Source of the DNA: Ruminococcus sp. | GTDB taxonomy: Bacteria > Bacillota > Clostridia > Lachnospirales > Lachnospiraceae | DNA: 64,000 bases | Direction of reading: 5' to 3' | Assembly: GCA_020024635.1 (NCBI GenBank) | Contig: JAHHTL010000001.1 | Location: 1 to 64,000, forward strand | In this document: one piece after another, positions 24,584 to 32,973 of the stretch | Layout of the letters: every line of letters starts with the position of its first letter | Position numbering within the stretch: the stretch's first letter is position 1 | Position numbers and translations under genes: made by a program | Notes under the pieces: model-generated | Seen by the model: the letters and a program-made list of their open reading frames with translations, nothing else | Told to the model about the DNA's origin: nothing | Database searches by the model: none

Positions 24584-24967
24584 TTATAACATCAATTCAG
24601 GGTGTGTTTCCATCACTTCATAGTAAGGTTTTCCAAAATAACAGTAATAAGCAAGATAAAAAATAATGTCTCTTGGTGCATGAATGTCAAAAATTACTTT
24701 TCCAATGTATTTCATTTTTTGTGGTTGATCAATATTGTCCCAACAAAGATTACTGGTACGTTCAATTTGGCGGGCGGCGGCTTTGTAAGATCGATTCGTG
24801 TGTTCTGCAACAAAGGGATAAATATCTTTTGTTACTTGAATATCATCAATTGATTTTCCTTTTACAAACATAAGCTCTTCGGCGCGCTTGATTGCACAGG
24901 CGAGAGGGTGAAGTTCGACGCGGGTAGGACCGATAATGGTTCGAACTAAAATATCTTCTTTTGTCAT
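24584..24967 (-). CDS. Stand-alone Spo0A C-terminal-domain protein
   Basis: The 127-residue protein resembles only the DNA-binding half of Spo0A: a helical region KGKSIDDIQVTKDIYPFVAEHTNR (residues ~38-60) and SYKAAARQIERTSNLCWDN, which align with the ITKxLYPxIAxxF and RVERAIRHAIExAW segments of the sporulation regulator. No receiver domain or phosphorylation site is present. It could bind Spo0A-box-like DNA constitutively or modulate sporulation or stationary-phase genes. The ATG at 24967 follows AAAGGAG, and the longer frame has no RBS. The family call is by pattern and moderate in strength. Confidence 0.7.
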   Translation of the reverse strand: MTKEDILVRTIIGPTRVELHPLACAIKRAEELMFVKGKSIDDIQVTKDIYPFVAEHTNRSYKAAARQIERTSNLCWDNIDQPQKMKYIGKVIFDIHAPRDIIFYLAYYCYFGKPYYEVMETHPELML

Positions 24968-25154
24968 ACGATAAACTCCTTTCGTGTAACATAAGAATAT
25001 GGTAAAAAATACCAAAGTCGATAATATGCGACAAAAAGCGACAAAGAAGAACGGGGAAGAATTAAAAAAATATAAAAATTTATCAGTTTGAAAAATTTAA
25101 GAATTGTGATATGATTTAACTCAATGTTTAAATTTATGAGAAAGAGGAAGGATT

Positions 25155-26534
25155 TTGGAAACATTAAAACTTGTTATAGGGACGATCAATAATTTTGTGT
25201 GGGGAATTCCGGCTATGATTTTTGTAATTGGAGTAGGCCTTTTCCTTACTGTACGTACTGATTTTATACAATTTCGAAAATTTAAAATTGCATTTCAAGT
25301 AACGATTGGAAAAATCTTTGATAAAAAAGAAGCAAAACGTGGAAGTGTAACTCCTTTTCAGGCAGTGTGCACAGCGCTTGCAGCTACAGTAGGCACAGGA
25401 AGTATTGCTGGTGTGGCGGGAGCAATTGCCATAGGAGGTCCGGGGGCAGTGTTTTGGATGTGGATGTCTGCGCTGCTTGGTATGTGTACAAAATTTTCTG
25501 AGGTTACGCTTGCTGTTTATTTTCGAGAAAAAAATAAAGAAGGCGATTATGTTGGAGGACCAATGTATTACATTAAAAATGGTCTTGGCAAGAAGTGGCA
25601 ATGGCTTGCGGGAGTTTTTTCGGTCTTAGGGGTTCTGGCAGTATTTGGGACGGGAAATGCAACACAAGCCAACACCATTGTAACAGCTATAGATTCGGCG
25701 TTGCTCAATTTTCAAATGATTCATCAAAGCCAGATTGGAATTTTGAATTTTCTACTGGGAGTGTTGATGGCAATTTTCGTTGCAATGGTATTGTTGGGCG
25801 GGATTCGCCGTATTGGGAAAGTTACAGAAAAATTAGTACCAGGAATGGCGCTATTTTATATTGTGCTTGCGCTTGGGGTTATTTTGTTGAACTATCGAAA
25901 TGTTCCAATTGTATTTGCATCTATATTTGAAGGAGCATTTCATCCCTCTGCAGTTACAGGGGGAATCATTGGAAGCGTGTTCCTAAGCATTAAAAAGGGA
26001 ATATCGCGAGGGATTTTTTCAAACGAAGCAGGGCTTGGAACTGCGTCAATCGCACATGCAGCTGCCGATACAAATGATGCTGTAAAGCAAGGCTTCTTTG
26101 GGATATTTGAAGTGTTTGTTGTTACAATTTTGATTTGTACCATGACGGCTCTTGTGATTTTATGTAGTGGAATCCAGATCCCTTATGGAACAAATGCAGG
26201 AGCGGAGTTGACCATTCAAGGTTTTACGGCAACTTACGGAAACTGGGTGTCAATTTTTACAGCAGCCGCATTGTGTTGTTTTGCGTTTTCTACTATTTTA
26301 AGTTGGGGACTTTATGGGACACGCTGCTTGGAATTTTTATTTGGGTCAAAGGTAAATCGTCCTTTTATGATAGCTTATGCTTTAGTTGCAATCTTGGGAG
26401 CAACACTTGATTTGGGATTATTATGGGAAATTGCGGAGATCTTTAACGGATTAATGGCGATTCCAAATCTAATCGCACTATTTCTTTTGTCAGGAACAGT
26501 TGTACAATTAGTGTCAAAAAGCAACACGCAGTAA
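25155..26534 (+). CDS. AGCS-family sodium:alanine/glycine symporter
   Basis: The 459-residue membrane protein has ten to eleven helices and the family signature in two parts, GTGSIAGVAGAIAIGG and PGAVFWMWMSALLGM. GGPMYYIKNGL and SNEAGLGTASIAHAAA follow, both characteristic of AGCS carriers that import alanine or glycine with Na+ or H+. Translation starts at TTG (25155) behind AGGAAG. It stands alone. The preferred amino acid cannot be read from the sequence. Confidence 0.92.
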   Translation: METLKLVIGTINNFVWGIPAMIFVIGVGLFLTVRTDFIQFRKFKIAFQVTIGKIFDKKEAKRGSVTPFQAVCTALAATVGTGSIAGVAGAIAIGGPGAVFWMWMSALLGMCTKFSEVTLAVYFREKNKEGDYVGGPMYYIKNGLGKKWQWLAGVFSVLGVLAVFGTGNATQANTIVTAIDSALLNFQMIHQSQIGILNFLLGVLMAIFVAMVLLGGIRRIGKVTEKLVPGMALFYIVLALGVILLNYRNVPIVFASIFEGAFHPSAVTGGIIGSVFLSIKKGISRGIFSNEAGLGTASIAHAAADTNDAVKQGFFGIFEVFVVTILICTMTALVILCSGIQIPYGTNAGAELTIQGFTATYGNWVSIFTAAALCCFAFSTILSWGLYGTRCLEFLFGSKVNRPFMIAYALVAILGATLDLGLLWEIAEIFNGLMAIPNLIALFLLSGTVVQLVSKSNTQ

Positions 26535-26677
26535 TGGAGATGGCAAAATGTTACAAAACATGTACAAATGTTACAAATTCTATTTTAATGCGGAGGAAAA
26601 TGTGCTATACTACTTTGGCGTATATTAGTTTGGCATTATGAACAAAATAATAAGAGGATTTGTGAGGAGATTCGTTC

Positions 26678-27778
26678 ATGGGAACAGACATAGAGAAGAA
26701 ACTACAGGAGATTTGTGAGATTTTCTGTGTTTCAGGAACATTTAAATCTTATGAAGAGATTAAACTTGGGAATATTAATAAGACATATAAAGTTGATTAT
26801 GAAAAAGAAGATGGTAGAGAAGCATCTTATATTGTACAATCAGTTAATACTTATGTGTTTAAAAATCCAATTCAAGTAATGGAGAATATCGATAAGGTAA
26901 CAAAGCACCTTAGAAATAAAAGACCGGATCGGACAACGCTTAAGTTTTATCATACAAAAGAGGGAAAGACATATTACTTTGAGAATAATGGATTTTGGCG
27001 GTTGTTCAATTATATTCCATCTACTACATACAATGTTTGTGATAATTTAAATGTTGTACATAACGCGGGGAAAGAGTTCGGGGAGTTTCAAGTTAGTTTG
27101 TCTGATTTTGAGGTTTCGAAACTTTATGATACCATTCCAGATTTTCATAATACACGGAAACGATATGAGGCTATGATTCAACATATAGCAGAGGATTCTT
27201 GTGATAAGGTAAAAGAGGTTGTAGAAGAAATTGACTACCTTTTATCAGTACAAGATAAAGCCTGTCAGCTAACAGACTTATTGGAACAAGGAGAACTTCC
27301 ACTGCGAGTGACACATAACGATACAAAGATTAATAATGTATTGTTTGCGAAAGACAGTCAGGAACCGCTGGTAGTGATTGATCTTGATACAGTTATGCCA
27401 GGACTTGTGGGGCATGATTTTGGGGATGCGGTACGTTTTGCGGGAAATTATGTTGAAGAAGATTGTCCGGACTTAGAAAAAGTAGGGGTTAATATTGAGG
27501 TGTTTCAGGCTTTTGCGGAAGGATTTTTGTCCGTAACAGCTAAAGTGCTCTCTAAACGCGAAATTGAAACATTGGCACTGGGGTGTTTTGTGTTAACTTG
27601 CGAACAAGCTGTACGATTTCTTGATGATTATATCCAGGGAAGTCCTTACTTTAAAATCAACTATCCAGAGCACAACTTAATTCGTACGAGATGTCAGGTG
27701 GCACTTGCAAAAGATATGGAACAGCGGATGGAAGAAATGCAAAAAATTGTTCTTGAGAGTGCAAAAAAGTATTGTTGA
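26678..27778 (+). CDS. N-acetylhexosamine kinase-like phosphotransferase
   Basis: The 366-residue protein has the aminoglycoside-phosphotransferase/choline-kinase fold. The catalytic loop reads LRVTHNDTKINNVL and the metal-binding segment VVIDLDTVMPGLVGHDFGD, very close to bifidobacterial NahK, which phosphorylates GlcNAc/GalNAc at O1 in salvage of mucin and milk sugars. The N-terminal lobe has GNINKTYKV as the ATP-binding strand. A nucleotide-sugar dehydratase gene begins 36 nt downstream, which supports a role in sugar activation. The specificity for a hexosamine is inferred. Confidence 0.8.
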   Translation: MGTDIEKKLQEICEIFCVSGTFKSYEEIKLGNINKTYKVDYEKEDGREASYIVQSVNTYVFKNPIQVMENIDKVTKHLRNKRPDRTTLKFYHTKEGKTYYFENNGFWRLFNYIPSTTYNVCDNLNVVHNAGKEFGEFQVSLSDFEVSKLYDTIPDFHNTRKRYEAMIQHIAEDSCDKVKEVVEEIDYLLSVQDKACQLTDLLEQGELPLRVTHNDTKINNVLFAKDSQEPLVVIDLDTVMPGLVGHDFGDAVRFAGNYVEEDCPDLEKVGVNIEVFQAFAEGFLSVTAKVLSKREIETLALGCFVLTCEQAVRFLDDYIQGSPYFKINYPEHNLIRTRCQVALAKDMEQRMEEMQKIVLESAKKYC

Positions 27779-27814
27779 TTTGTGTGATGATAGAAACGAG
27801 TGGAGTGAAATAAA

Positions 27815-29740
27815 ATGAGTATAAATAAAAGAAAGATACAGTTGTGGCTGATAGATACTGTGCTGTTTATAGCTGTTTATTATATAATGGCGCTTACAAG
27901 TGGCATGGAGATTTATTCGATCAGCGTGCATGGAAAATACAGCTTTACAAAAGCGGTAGTGCTTTATCTATGTATGATGGTTGCAAGAGTGACGGTTAAG
28001 ATTTACGGAAGTATTTGGAGATATGCAAGTGTTGATTCTTATTTGAAACTGATGGCAGCAGATACAGTTGGTGGTTTTGTGTATATGCTAATTGCGTACT
28101 TTAACCCATCGATTAATTTTGGTGTTGCATACTCCGTGGTAACTATTATGGCAGTTATGCTGACGACATTGGGAATTCGATTTTGTTATCAGTTTTCTTA
28201 TGCATATAAAAACAAGGTGGTGGAGTCAAGACAAACTGCACAAAGAGATGAAGATGAGATTCATAAAATTGACGTAGCAATAGTGGGAGCGGGAAATATT
28301 GGGGCATCTTTGGCAGAAGAACTGAAGAGAAATCCAAATTCCCACTATAAACCATATTGTTTTATAGACAAAGATGTAGACAAAATTGGCAATAATATTA
28401 ACGGACTTCCAGTTTTTTCGGAAGATGATAATATCATAGATCGTATTAAAGAATTACCAATCCAAGAAATCATTGTTGCAATTCCAGATGCATCACCAGA
28501 AGAAAAAAGAAGATTGTATGAGCTATATAAACAAACAGAGTGTAAAGTAAAAATTTATAGCTATCCGTTAGAAGACAATCACAAATTTGGAGAAAAACGA
28601 ACCCTCCGTGAATTTAAAATTGAAGACCTTTTGTTTCGAAAAAGTCTCAAGATCAATGGAACAGAGACGGAAAAATTTTACGATGGTAAAACCATTCTTG
28701 TGACAGGCGGCGGTGGTTCTATTGGTTCTGAATTATGTCGTCAGATTGCAACGATGAATCCAAAGAAACTCATTATTCTTGATATTTATGAGAATGCGGC
28801 ATATGATATTCAACAAGAGTTGATCAGAAGATATGCAGGTCAGTTACATCTTGAGACCCTGATTGCGTCAGTACGAGATGTAAAGCGTATGGAAGAAATT
28901 TTCCGCAAAGAAAAGCCGGATATTGTATTTCATGCGGCGGCGCATAAACATGTTCCTTTGATGGAAAATAGTGGGTGCGAGGCAATTAAAAATAACGTGA
29001 TGGGAACCTATAATGTTGCAAACCTTGCTGAAAAATATGGGGTACAAAAAATGTTACTCATTTCAACGGATAAAGCGGTAAACCCAACGAATATTATGGG
29101 GGCTTCTAAGAGACTTTGTGAGATGGTATTACAGTGTCGTTCCAATAGTAAAACGGAATTTACTGCAGTTCGTTTCGGAAATGTACTGGGAAGTAACGGT
29201 TCTGTCATTCCGCTATTTAAGCAGCAAATTACAGCAGGTGGACCAATTACGCTTACAGATAGAAGGATCATCCGTTATTTTATGACGATTCCAGAGGCGG
29301 TTGGACTTGTTTTAGAGACAGGGGCAATGGCGCACAACGGAGAACTTTTTGTGCTTGATATGGGGAAACCTGTGAGGATTTTGGATCTGGCGGAGAATAT
29401 GATCAGACTTTCCGGACTTAAACCATATGAAGATATTGATATTATTGAAATTGGTCTTAGACCAGGCGAAAAACTCTATGAAGAACTTTTGATGAAAACA
29501 GAAGAATTGGATAAAACATCAAATGATCTTATCTTTATAGAAAGAGACACACCACTTTCAAGAGAAGAAGTGGAGAAAAAATTAGAAATCCTTTTAGATG
29601 CAGTGGAAAAAGAAGGGAAAGAAAACATATTAGAAGCGATACGAAAGACGGTTCCTACATTTCGGGATCCGGAAGAAGTGAATAAAAACGCAGAACAATC
29701 AAACGAGATGAATCGAGTTTTTAATTCTCAGGAGAAATAA
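27815..29740 (+). CDS. Membrane nucleotide-sugar 4,6-dehydratase (CapD/PglF/WbpM type)
   Basis: The 641-residue protein has four N-terminal membrane helices (residues ~8-125), a first Rossmann-like region (IVGAGNIGASLAEEL, ~155-170) and a catalytic short-chain dehydrogenase domain starting at ILVTGGGGSIGSE (~292). The SxxK active-site block STDKAVNPTNIMGASKR (~410) replaces the usual YxxxK, as in FlaA1/PglF enzymes that make UDP-4-keto-6-deoxy-GlcNAc. The C-terminus includes LRPGEKLYEELL. It feeds synthesis of modified surface glycans or glycoproteins. The gene ends at a terminator that contains the next operon's promoter. Confidence 0.9.
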   Translation: MSINKRKIQLWLIDTVLFIAVYYIMALTSGMEIYSISVHGKYSFTKAVVLYLCMMVARVTVKIYGSIWRYASVDSYLKLMAADTVGGFVYMLIAYFNPSINFGVAYSVVTIMAVMLTTLGIRFCYQFSYAYKNKVVESRQTAQRDEDEIHKIDVAIVGAGNIGASLAEELKRNPNSHYKPYCFIDKDVDKIGNNINGLPVFSEDDNIIDRIKELPIQEIIVAIPDASPEEKRRLYELYKQTECKVKIYSYPLEDNHKFGEKRTLREFKIEDLLFRKSLKINGTETEKFYDGKTILVTGGGGSIGSELCRQIATMNPKKLIILDIYENAAYDIQQELIRRYAGQLHLETLIASVRDVKRMEEIFRKEKPDIVFHAAAHKHVPLMENSGCEAIKNNVMGTYNVANLAEKYGVQKMLLISTDKAVNPTNIMGASKRLCEMVLQCRSNSKTEFTAVRFGNVLGSNGSVIPLFKQQITAGGPITLTDRRIIRYFMTIPEAVGLVLETGAMAHNGELFVLDMGKPVRILDLAENMIRLSGLKPYEDIDIIEIGLRPGEKLYEELLMKTEELDKTSNDLIFIERDTPLSREEVEKKLEILLDAVEKEGKENILEAIRKTVPTFRDPEEVNKNAEQSNEMNRVFNSQEK

Positions 29741-29750
29741 ATTAAAAGGA

Positions 29751-29817
29751 AAAGACTTGACTTTCATAGCTAGAACATGGTACAATGCTCTAGCGAATGG
29801 AAGTAGGTCTTTTTTTT
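29751..29817 (+). terminator. Long terminator hairpin enclosing a promoter
   Basis: AAAGAC (29751-29756) pairs with GTCTTT (29807-29812), ACTTTC (29760-29765) with GGAAGT (29799-29804) and GCTAGA (29769-29774) with TCTAGC (29789-29794), then T7. Inside the left half lie TTGACT (29757-29762) and TACAAT (29781-29786), 18 nt apart, the only good promoter for rpmG-secE-nusG. Read-through RNA would form the hairpin. RNA begun at this promoter would lack the left arm and escape. Confidence 0.7.
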
Positions 29818-29892
29818 ATGCCTAAAAATTTTGATGGCTTCGCAACCATCATGTAACACAAAGTTTATTAAAAAAAAAGCGAGGTGGAAGTT

Positions 29893-30042
29893 GTGCGCAC
29901 AAGAATCACATTGGAATGTACAGAATGCAAACATCGTAACTACAATATGACAAAGGATAAGAAAAATCATCCTGAGCGTATGGAAACAAAGAAGTATTGC
30001 AAATTCTGCAAATCTCACACACTGCACAAAGAGACAAAATAG
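29893..30042 (+). CDS. rpmG: Ribosomal protein L33
   Basis: A 49-residue 50S subunit protein starting at GTG (29893) behind GAGGTGG. It keeps the zinc-binding cysteine pairs, LECTECKHRNY and YCKFCKSHTLHKETK, so this is the zinc-containing form of L33. It heads the rpmG-secE-nusG-rplKA operon, as in most Firmicutes. A small hairpin (GATGG/CCATC, 29834-29851) sits in its leader. Its start is ~100 nt after the proposed transcription start. Confidence 0.95.
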   Translation: MRTRITLECTECKHRNYNMTKDKKNHPERMETKKYCKFCKSHTLHKETK

Positions 30043-30064
30043 TCGTTGGAAGGAAGTGGATGTC

Positions 30065-30265
30065 ATGAGTGAAAAAACAGAAAAAGCTCAGAAAAAAAGT
30101 TGGTTTAAAGGACTTAACACTGAGTTTAAGAAGGTTGTTTGGCCAGACAAGAACACACTTGTAAAACAGACTACAGCAGTTGTCTCAGTTTCAATATTAC
30201 TTGGAGCATTGATTACAGTTATTGATGCAATCTTAAAGTATGGAATTGATTTTCTGGTCAGATAA
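30065..30265 (+). CDS. secE: Preprotein translocase subunit SecE
   Basis: The 66-residue protein is the small essential SecYEG subunit, with a cytoplasmic amphipathic stretch (FKGLNTEFKKVVWPD) and one membrane helix (residues ~36-60). The ATG at 30065 lies 8 nt after AAGGAAG. A GTG at 30056 inside the RBS region is less likely. It is co-transcribed with rpmG and nusG. Confidence 0.93.
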   Translation: MSEKTEKAQKKSWFKGLNTEFKKVVWPDKNTLVKQTTAVVSVSILLGALITVIDAILKYGIDFLVR

Positions 30266-30289
30266 CAGGCCAGACAGAAAGGTGATTTT

Positions 30290-30808
30290 ATGTCAGAGGC
30301 AAAATGGTATGTAGTTCATACTTATTCTGGGTATGAAAACAAAGTGAAAGCGAATATTGATAAAGCGATTGAAAACCGCCACCTGGAAGAGCAAATTCTT
30401 GAGGTGCGCGTTCCGATGCAGGAAGTTGTTGAACTTAAAAACGGAGTTCAAAAAGCCAGCCAGAAGAAGATGTTTCCAGGCTATGTTATGATCCATATGT
30501 TCATGAATGATGATACATGGTATGTGGTTCGTAATACTAGAGGAGTCACCGGATTTGTCGGACCAGGATCGAAACCGGTTCCGCTTGAAGAAGATGAAAT
30601 GTTGAGACTTGGAATAAGTGAAGAACACATTTTCTCAGACTTTGAGATTGGTGATATGGTATCTGTATTAAGCGGTGCCTGGGAAGGGACTGTTGGTGTA
30701 GTTCAGTCGCTGAACGAACAGAAACAGAGCTTATGCATCAATGTTGAGTTGTTTGGAAGAGAAACACCAGTAGAACTCGACTTTGCAGAAGTAAAAAAGA
30801 TGGATTAA
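30290..30808 (+). CDS. nusG: Transcription antitermination factor NusG
   Basis: The 172-residue protein binds RNA polymerase at the clamp and affects pausing and termination. It has the NGN domain (WYVVHTYSGYENKV at the start, FPGYVMIHM, RNTRGVTGFVG) and a C-terminal KOW domain (VSVLSGAWEGTVGVV). The length is normal. It follows secE with a short gap and is followed by an L1-type operator 6 nt after its stop. Confidence 0.96.
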   Translation: MSEAKWYVVHTYSGYENKVKANIDKAIENRHLEEQILEVRVPMQEVVELKNGVQKASQKKMFPGYVMIHMFMNDDTWYVVRNTRGVTGFVGPGSKPVPLEEDEMLRLGISEEHIFSDFEIGDMVSVLSGAWEGTVGVVQSLNEQKQSLCINVELFGRETPVELDFAEVKKMD

Positions 30809-30814
30809 AAAACC

Positions 30815-30846
30815 GTGGGAGGGATGGTTGATCCCGCCAATACCAC
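30815..30846 (+). promoter_or_regulatory. Candidate L1-binding mRNA site before rplK
   Basis: GTGGGAGGG ... CCGCCAATACCAC folds with outer stem GTGG/CCAC and inner GGGAT/ATCCC around an unpaired GA and GCCAATA. The unpaired residues match the 23S rRNA L1 site (GUGGGAGG ... GAAAUACCAC). The RBS AAGGAGG follows directly, so L1 bound here would block rplK translation. Confidence 0.75.
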
Positions 30847-30862
30847 AAGGAGGTAATGAAAG

Positions 30863-31288
30863 ATGGCAAAAAAAGTAGAAGGATATATTAAATTACAAAT
30901 TCCAGCAGGAAAAGCAACTCCAGCACCACCGGTTGGTCCTGCACTTGGACAGCACGGTGTAAACATCGTTGAATTCACAAAACAGTTTAACGCTAGAACA
31001 GCAGATCAAGGTGGAATGATCATTCCTGTTATTATTACAGTATACAATGACAGAAGCTTCAGCTTCGTTACAAAAACACCACCAGCAGCAGTTCTTATTA
31101 AGAAGGCTTGTAATCTTAAGTCAGGATCAAGTGTTCCTAACAAGAATAAAGTTGCAACAATCACAAAAGCTCAGGTAGAAGAGATTGCAAATACAAAAAT
31201 GCCAGACTTAAATGCTGCATCACTTGAAGCGGCTATGAGAATGGTTGAAGGTACATGCCGTTCTATGGGAGTAACAGTTGTAGAGTAA
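30863..31288 (+). CDS. rplK: Ribosomal protein L11
   Basis: The 141-residue 50S protein forms the GTPase-associated stalk base. It has the typical GYIKLQIPAGKATPAPPVGPALGQHGVN split over residues ~6-33 and the C-terminal RNA-binding domain (KTPPAAVLIKKA, IEEIA-like helix, GTCRSMGV). RBS AAGGAGG lies right after a candidate L1 operator. It pairs with rplA downstream under the same type of operator. Confidence 0.97.
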   Translation: MAKKVEGYIKLQIPAGKATPAPPVGPALGQHGVNIVEFTKQFNARTADQGGMIIPVIITVYNDRSFSFVTKTPPAAVLIKKACNLKSGSSVPNKNKVATITKAQVEEIANTKMPDLNAASLEAAMRMVEGTCRSMGVTVVE

Positions 31289-31315
31289 TACGATCACTTA
31301 ACGAAGTTGAATTAA

Positions 31316-31346
31316 GTGGGAGGGGATAAATTCCCGTCAATACCAC
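31316..31346 (+). promoter_or_regulatory. Second candidate L1-binding site before rplA
   Basis: GTGGGAGGGG ... TTCCCGTCAATACCAC repeats the architecture of the rplK element: outer GTGG/CCAC, inner GGGGA/TTCCC, and the unpaired GA and CAATA that mimic the 23S rRNA L1 site. AAGGAGG of rplA follows at once. Two sites in one operon would let L1 control each gene separately. Confidence 0.75.
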
Positions 31347-31362
31347 AAGGAGGTTATTTGAA

Positions 31363-32055
31363 ATGAAACACGGAAAGAAATATATGGAAGCTTCTAAATT
31401 AATCGAGAGAGGAAATCTTTACGAAAAAGAGGAAGCAATCGCATTAGTAAAAAAATCAGCAGTAGCTAAATTTGATGAGACAATCGAAGCTCATATCAGA
31501 ACAGGTTGTGACGGTCGTCACGCTGACCAGCAGATTCGTGGTGCAGTTGTATTGCCACACGGAACAGGTAAAAAAGTTCGTATTCTTGTATTTGCAAAAG
31601 ATGCAAAAGCAGAAGAAGCTTTGGCAGCAGGTGCAGATTTCGTAGGCGGACAGGAATTGATTCCAAAGATTCAAAATGAAGGTTGGTTTGACTTTGATGT
31701 AGTTGTTGCTACACCAGACATGATGGGTGTTGTTGGACGTCTCGGACGTGTACTTGGACCAAAAGGTCTTATGCCAAACCCAAAAGCTGGAACAGTTACT
31801 ATGGACGTAACAAAAGCTGTCAATGAAATCAAAGCTGGTAAGATTGAGTACAGATTGGACAAGACAAACATTATCCATGTGCCAGTTGGTAAAGCTTCCT
31901 TTACAGAGGAACAGTTAGCGGACAACTTCCAGACGCTTATTGAAGCAATTCTTAAAGCTAAACCAGCAGCTCTTAAAGGTCAGTATTTAAAGAGTGTTAC
32001 ACTGACATCAACAATGGGACCTGGTGTAAAAATCAACCCAATGAAGCTTGCTTAA
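31363..32055 (+). CDS. rplA: Ribosomal protein L1
   Basis: The 230-residue protein binds 23S rRNA at the mobile L1 stalk and, in many bacteria, represses its own operon. Signature segments include RIRTGCDGRHADQQIRG-like text near residue 45 (HIRTGCDGRHADQQIRG), VATPDMMGVVGRLGRVLGPKG and MPNPKAGTVT. The length is normal. A strong terminator follows, separating it from rplJL. Confidence 0.97.
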   Translation: MKHGKKYMEASKLIERGNLYEKEEAIALVKKSAVAKFDETIEAHIRTGCDGRHADQQIRGAVVLPHGTGKKVRILVFAKDAKAEEALAAGADFVGGQELIPKIQNEGWFDFDVVVATPDMMGVVGRLGRVLGPKGLMPNPKAGTVTMDVTKAVNEIKAGKIEYRLDKTNIIHVPVGKASFTEEQLADNFQTLIEAILKAKPAALKGQYLKSVTLTSTMGPGVKINPMKLA

Positions 32056-32087
32056 TTTTAAAATAGTAAGAGAATTCTAACATATAT

Positions 32088-32134
32088 AAAACTGCTGTGT
32101 TAAGACAAGTAAAGTCGAAACATAGCAGTTTTTT
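32088..32134 (+). terminator. Terminator after rplA
   Basis: AAAACTGCTGTGTT (32088-32101) pairs with AACATAGCAGTTTT (32119-32132), with a small inner GAC/GTC stem, then more T. Confidence 0.85.
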
Positions 32135-32154
32135 AAAAGAAAAATAAAAAACTA

Positions 32155-32183
32155 TTGACAAATCTAAATAGAGATGTTAATGT
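32155..32183 (+). promoter_or_regulatory. Promoter of rplJL
   Basis: TTGACA (32155-32160) and TAATGT (32178-32183) are spaced 17 nt, just before the L10 leader. Confidence 0.7.
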
Positions 32184-32192
32184 AATAAGGCA

Positions 32193-32313
32193 ATTGACTG
32201 CCGAAGACAGCAGGTGCCGTAAGGCGTAAGATAGAAACACCTGCCGAGGAAGATCAGAATTCTAAATTATGAATTTATGAACTTTCATGTTTTCGAACGT
32301 GGAAGTTTTTTGT
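32193..32313 (+). ncRNA. Ribosomal L10 leader with attenuator
   Basis: GCCGAAGACAGCAGGTGC...CACCTGCCGAGGAAGAT (about 32200-32254) is the conserved L10 leader, where the L10-(L12)4 complex binds to repress rplJL. It is followed by a terminator-type hairpin, AACTTTCATG (32280-32289) with CGTGGAAGTT (32298-32307) and a T run. Control is therefore probably by transcription attenuation as well as translation. Confidence 0.88.
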
Positions 32314-32356
32314 TTGGCAGTACACGCACAAATAAAATAAGGAGGTGTACCTAAAC

Positions 32357-32884
32357 GTGGCAAAAGTTGAATTAAAACAACCAATCGTTGAACAGATTTC
32401 AGAAGAGATCAAAGATGCTCAGTCTGTTGTTCTTGTTGATTACCGTGGATTAACAGTAGCTCAGGATACAGAACTTCGTAAACAGCTCAGAGAAGCAGGT
32501 GTTATATACAAAGTATATAAGAACACTATGATGAAGAGAGCATTTGAAGGAACTGAATTTGAAGGACTTACAGAATGTCTGGAAGGACCAAGCGCAATTG
32601 CGATCTCTAAAGATGACGCAACAGCACCAGCAAGAATTCTTTGCGATTTTGCTAAAACAGCAGATAAGCTTGAATTAAAAGGTGGTGTAGTTGAAGGAGC
32701 AGTATACGACATTGCAGGACTTACAGAAGTTTCTAAGATTCCAGCAAGAGAAGTATTACTTTCCAGATTACTTGGAAGCATGCAGTCACCTATTACCAAT
32801 TTTGCTCGTGTTATTAAGCAGATTGCAGAAAAAGACGGCGAAGCAGCTCCAGTAGAGGAAGCAGCAGAGACAACTGCTGAATAA
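32357..32884 (+). CDS. rplJ: Ribosomal protein L10
   Basis: The 175-residue stalk protein joins the L12 dimers to the 50S subunit. It begins MAKVELKQPIVEQISEEIKDA-like text (translated from GTG at 32357, 11 nt after GGAGG) and contains VVLVDYRGLTVAQDTELRKQL and a long C-terminal L12-binding helix. The longer frame from 32345 overlaps the RBS and is rejected. Expression is controlled by the L10 leader upstream. Confidence 0.96.
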   Translation: MAKVELKQPIVEQISEEIKDAQSVVLVDYRGLTVAQDTELRKQLREAGVIYKVYKNTMMKRAFEGTEFEGLTECLEGPSAIAISKDDATAPARILCDFAKTADKLELKGGVVEGAVYDIAGLTEVSKIPAREVLLSRLLGSMQSPITNFARVIKQIAEKDGEAAPVEEAAETTAE

Positions 32885-32973
32885 GCAAACGGACAAAACC
32901 TATCAAATTAGGAAAGAAAAATCAAATACAGGATCCAAAGGATGCCTGAAATAAGTTAATGGAGGATATTATA

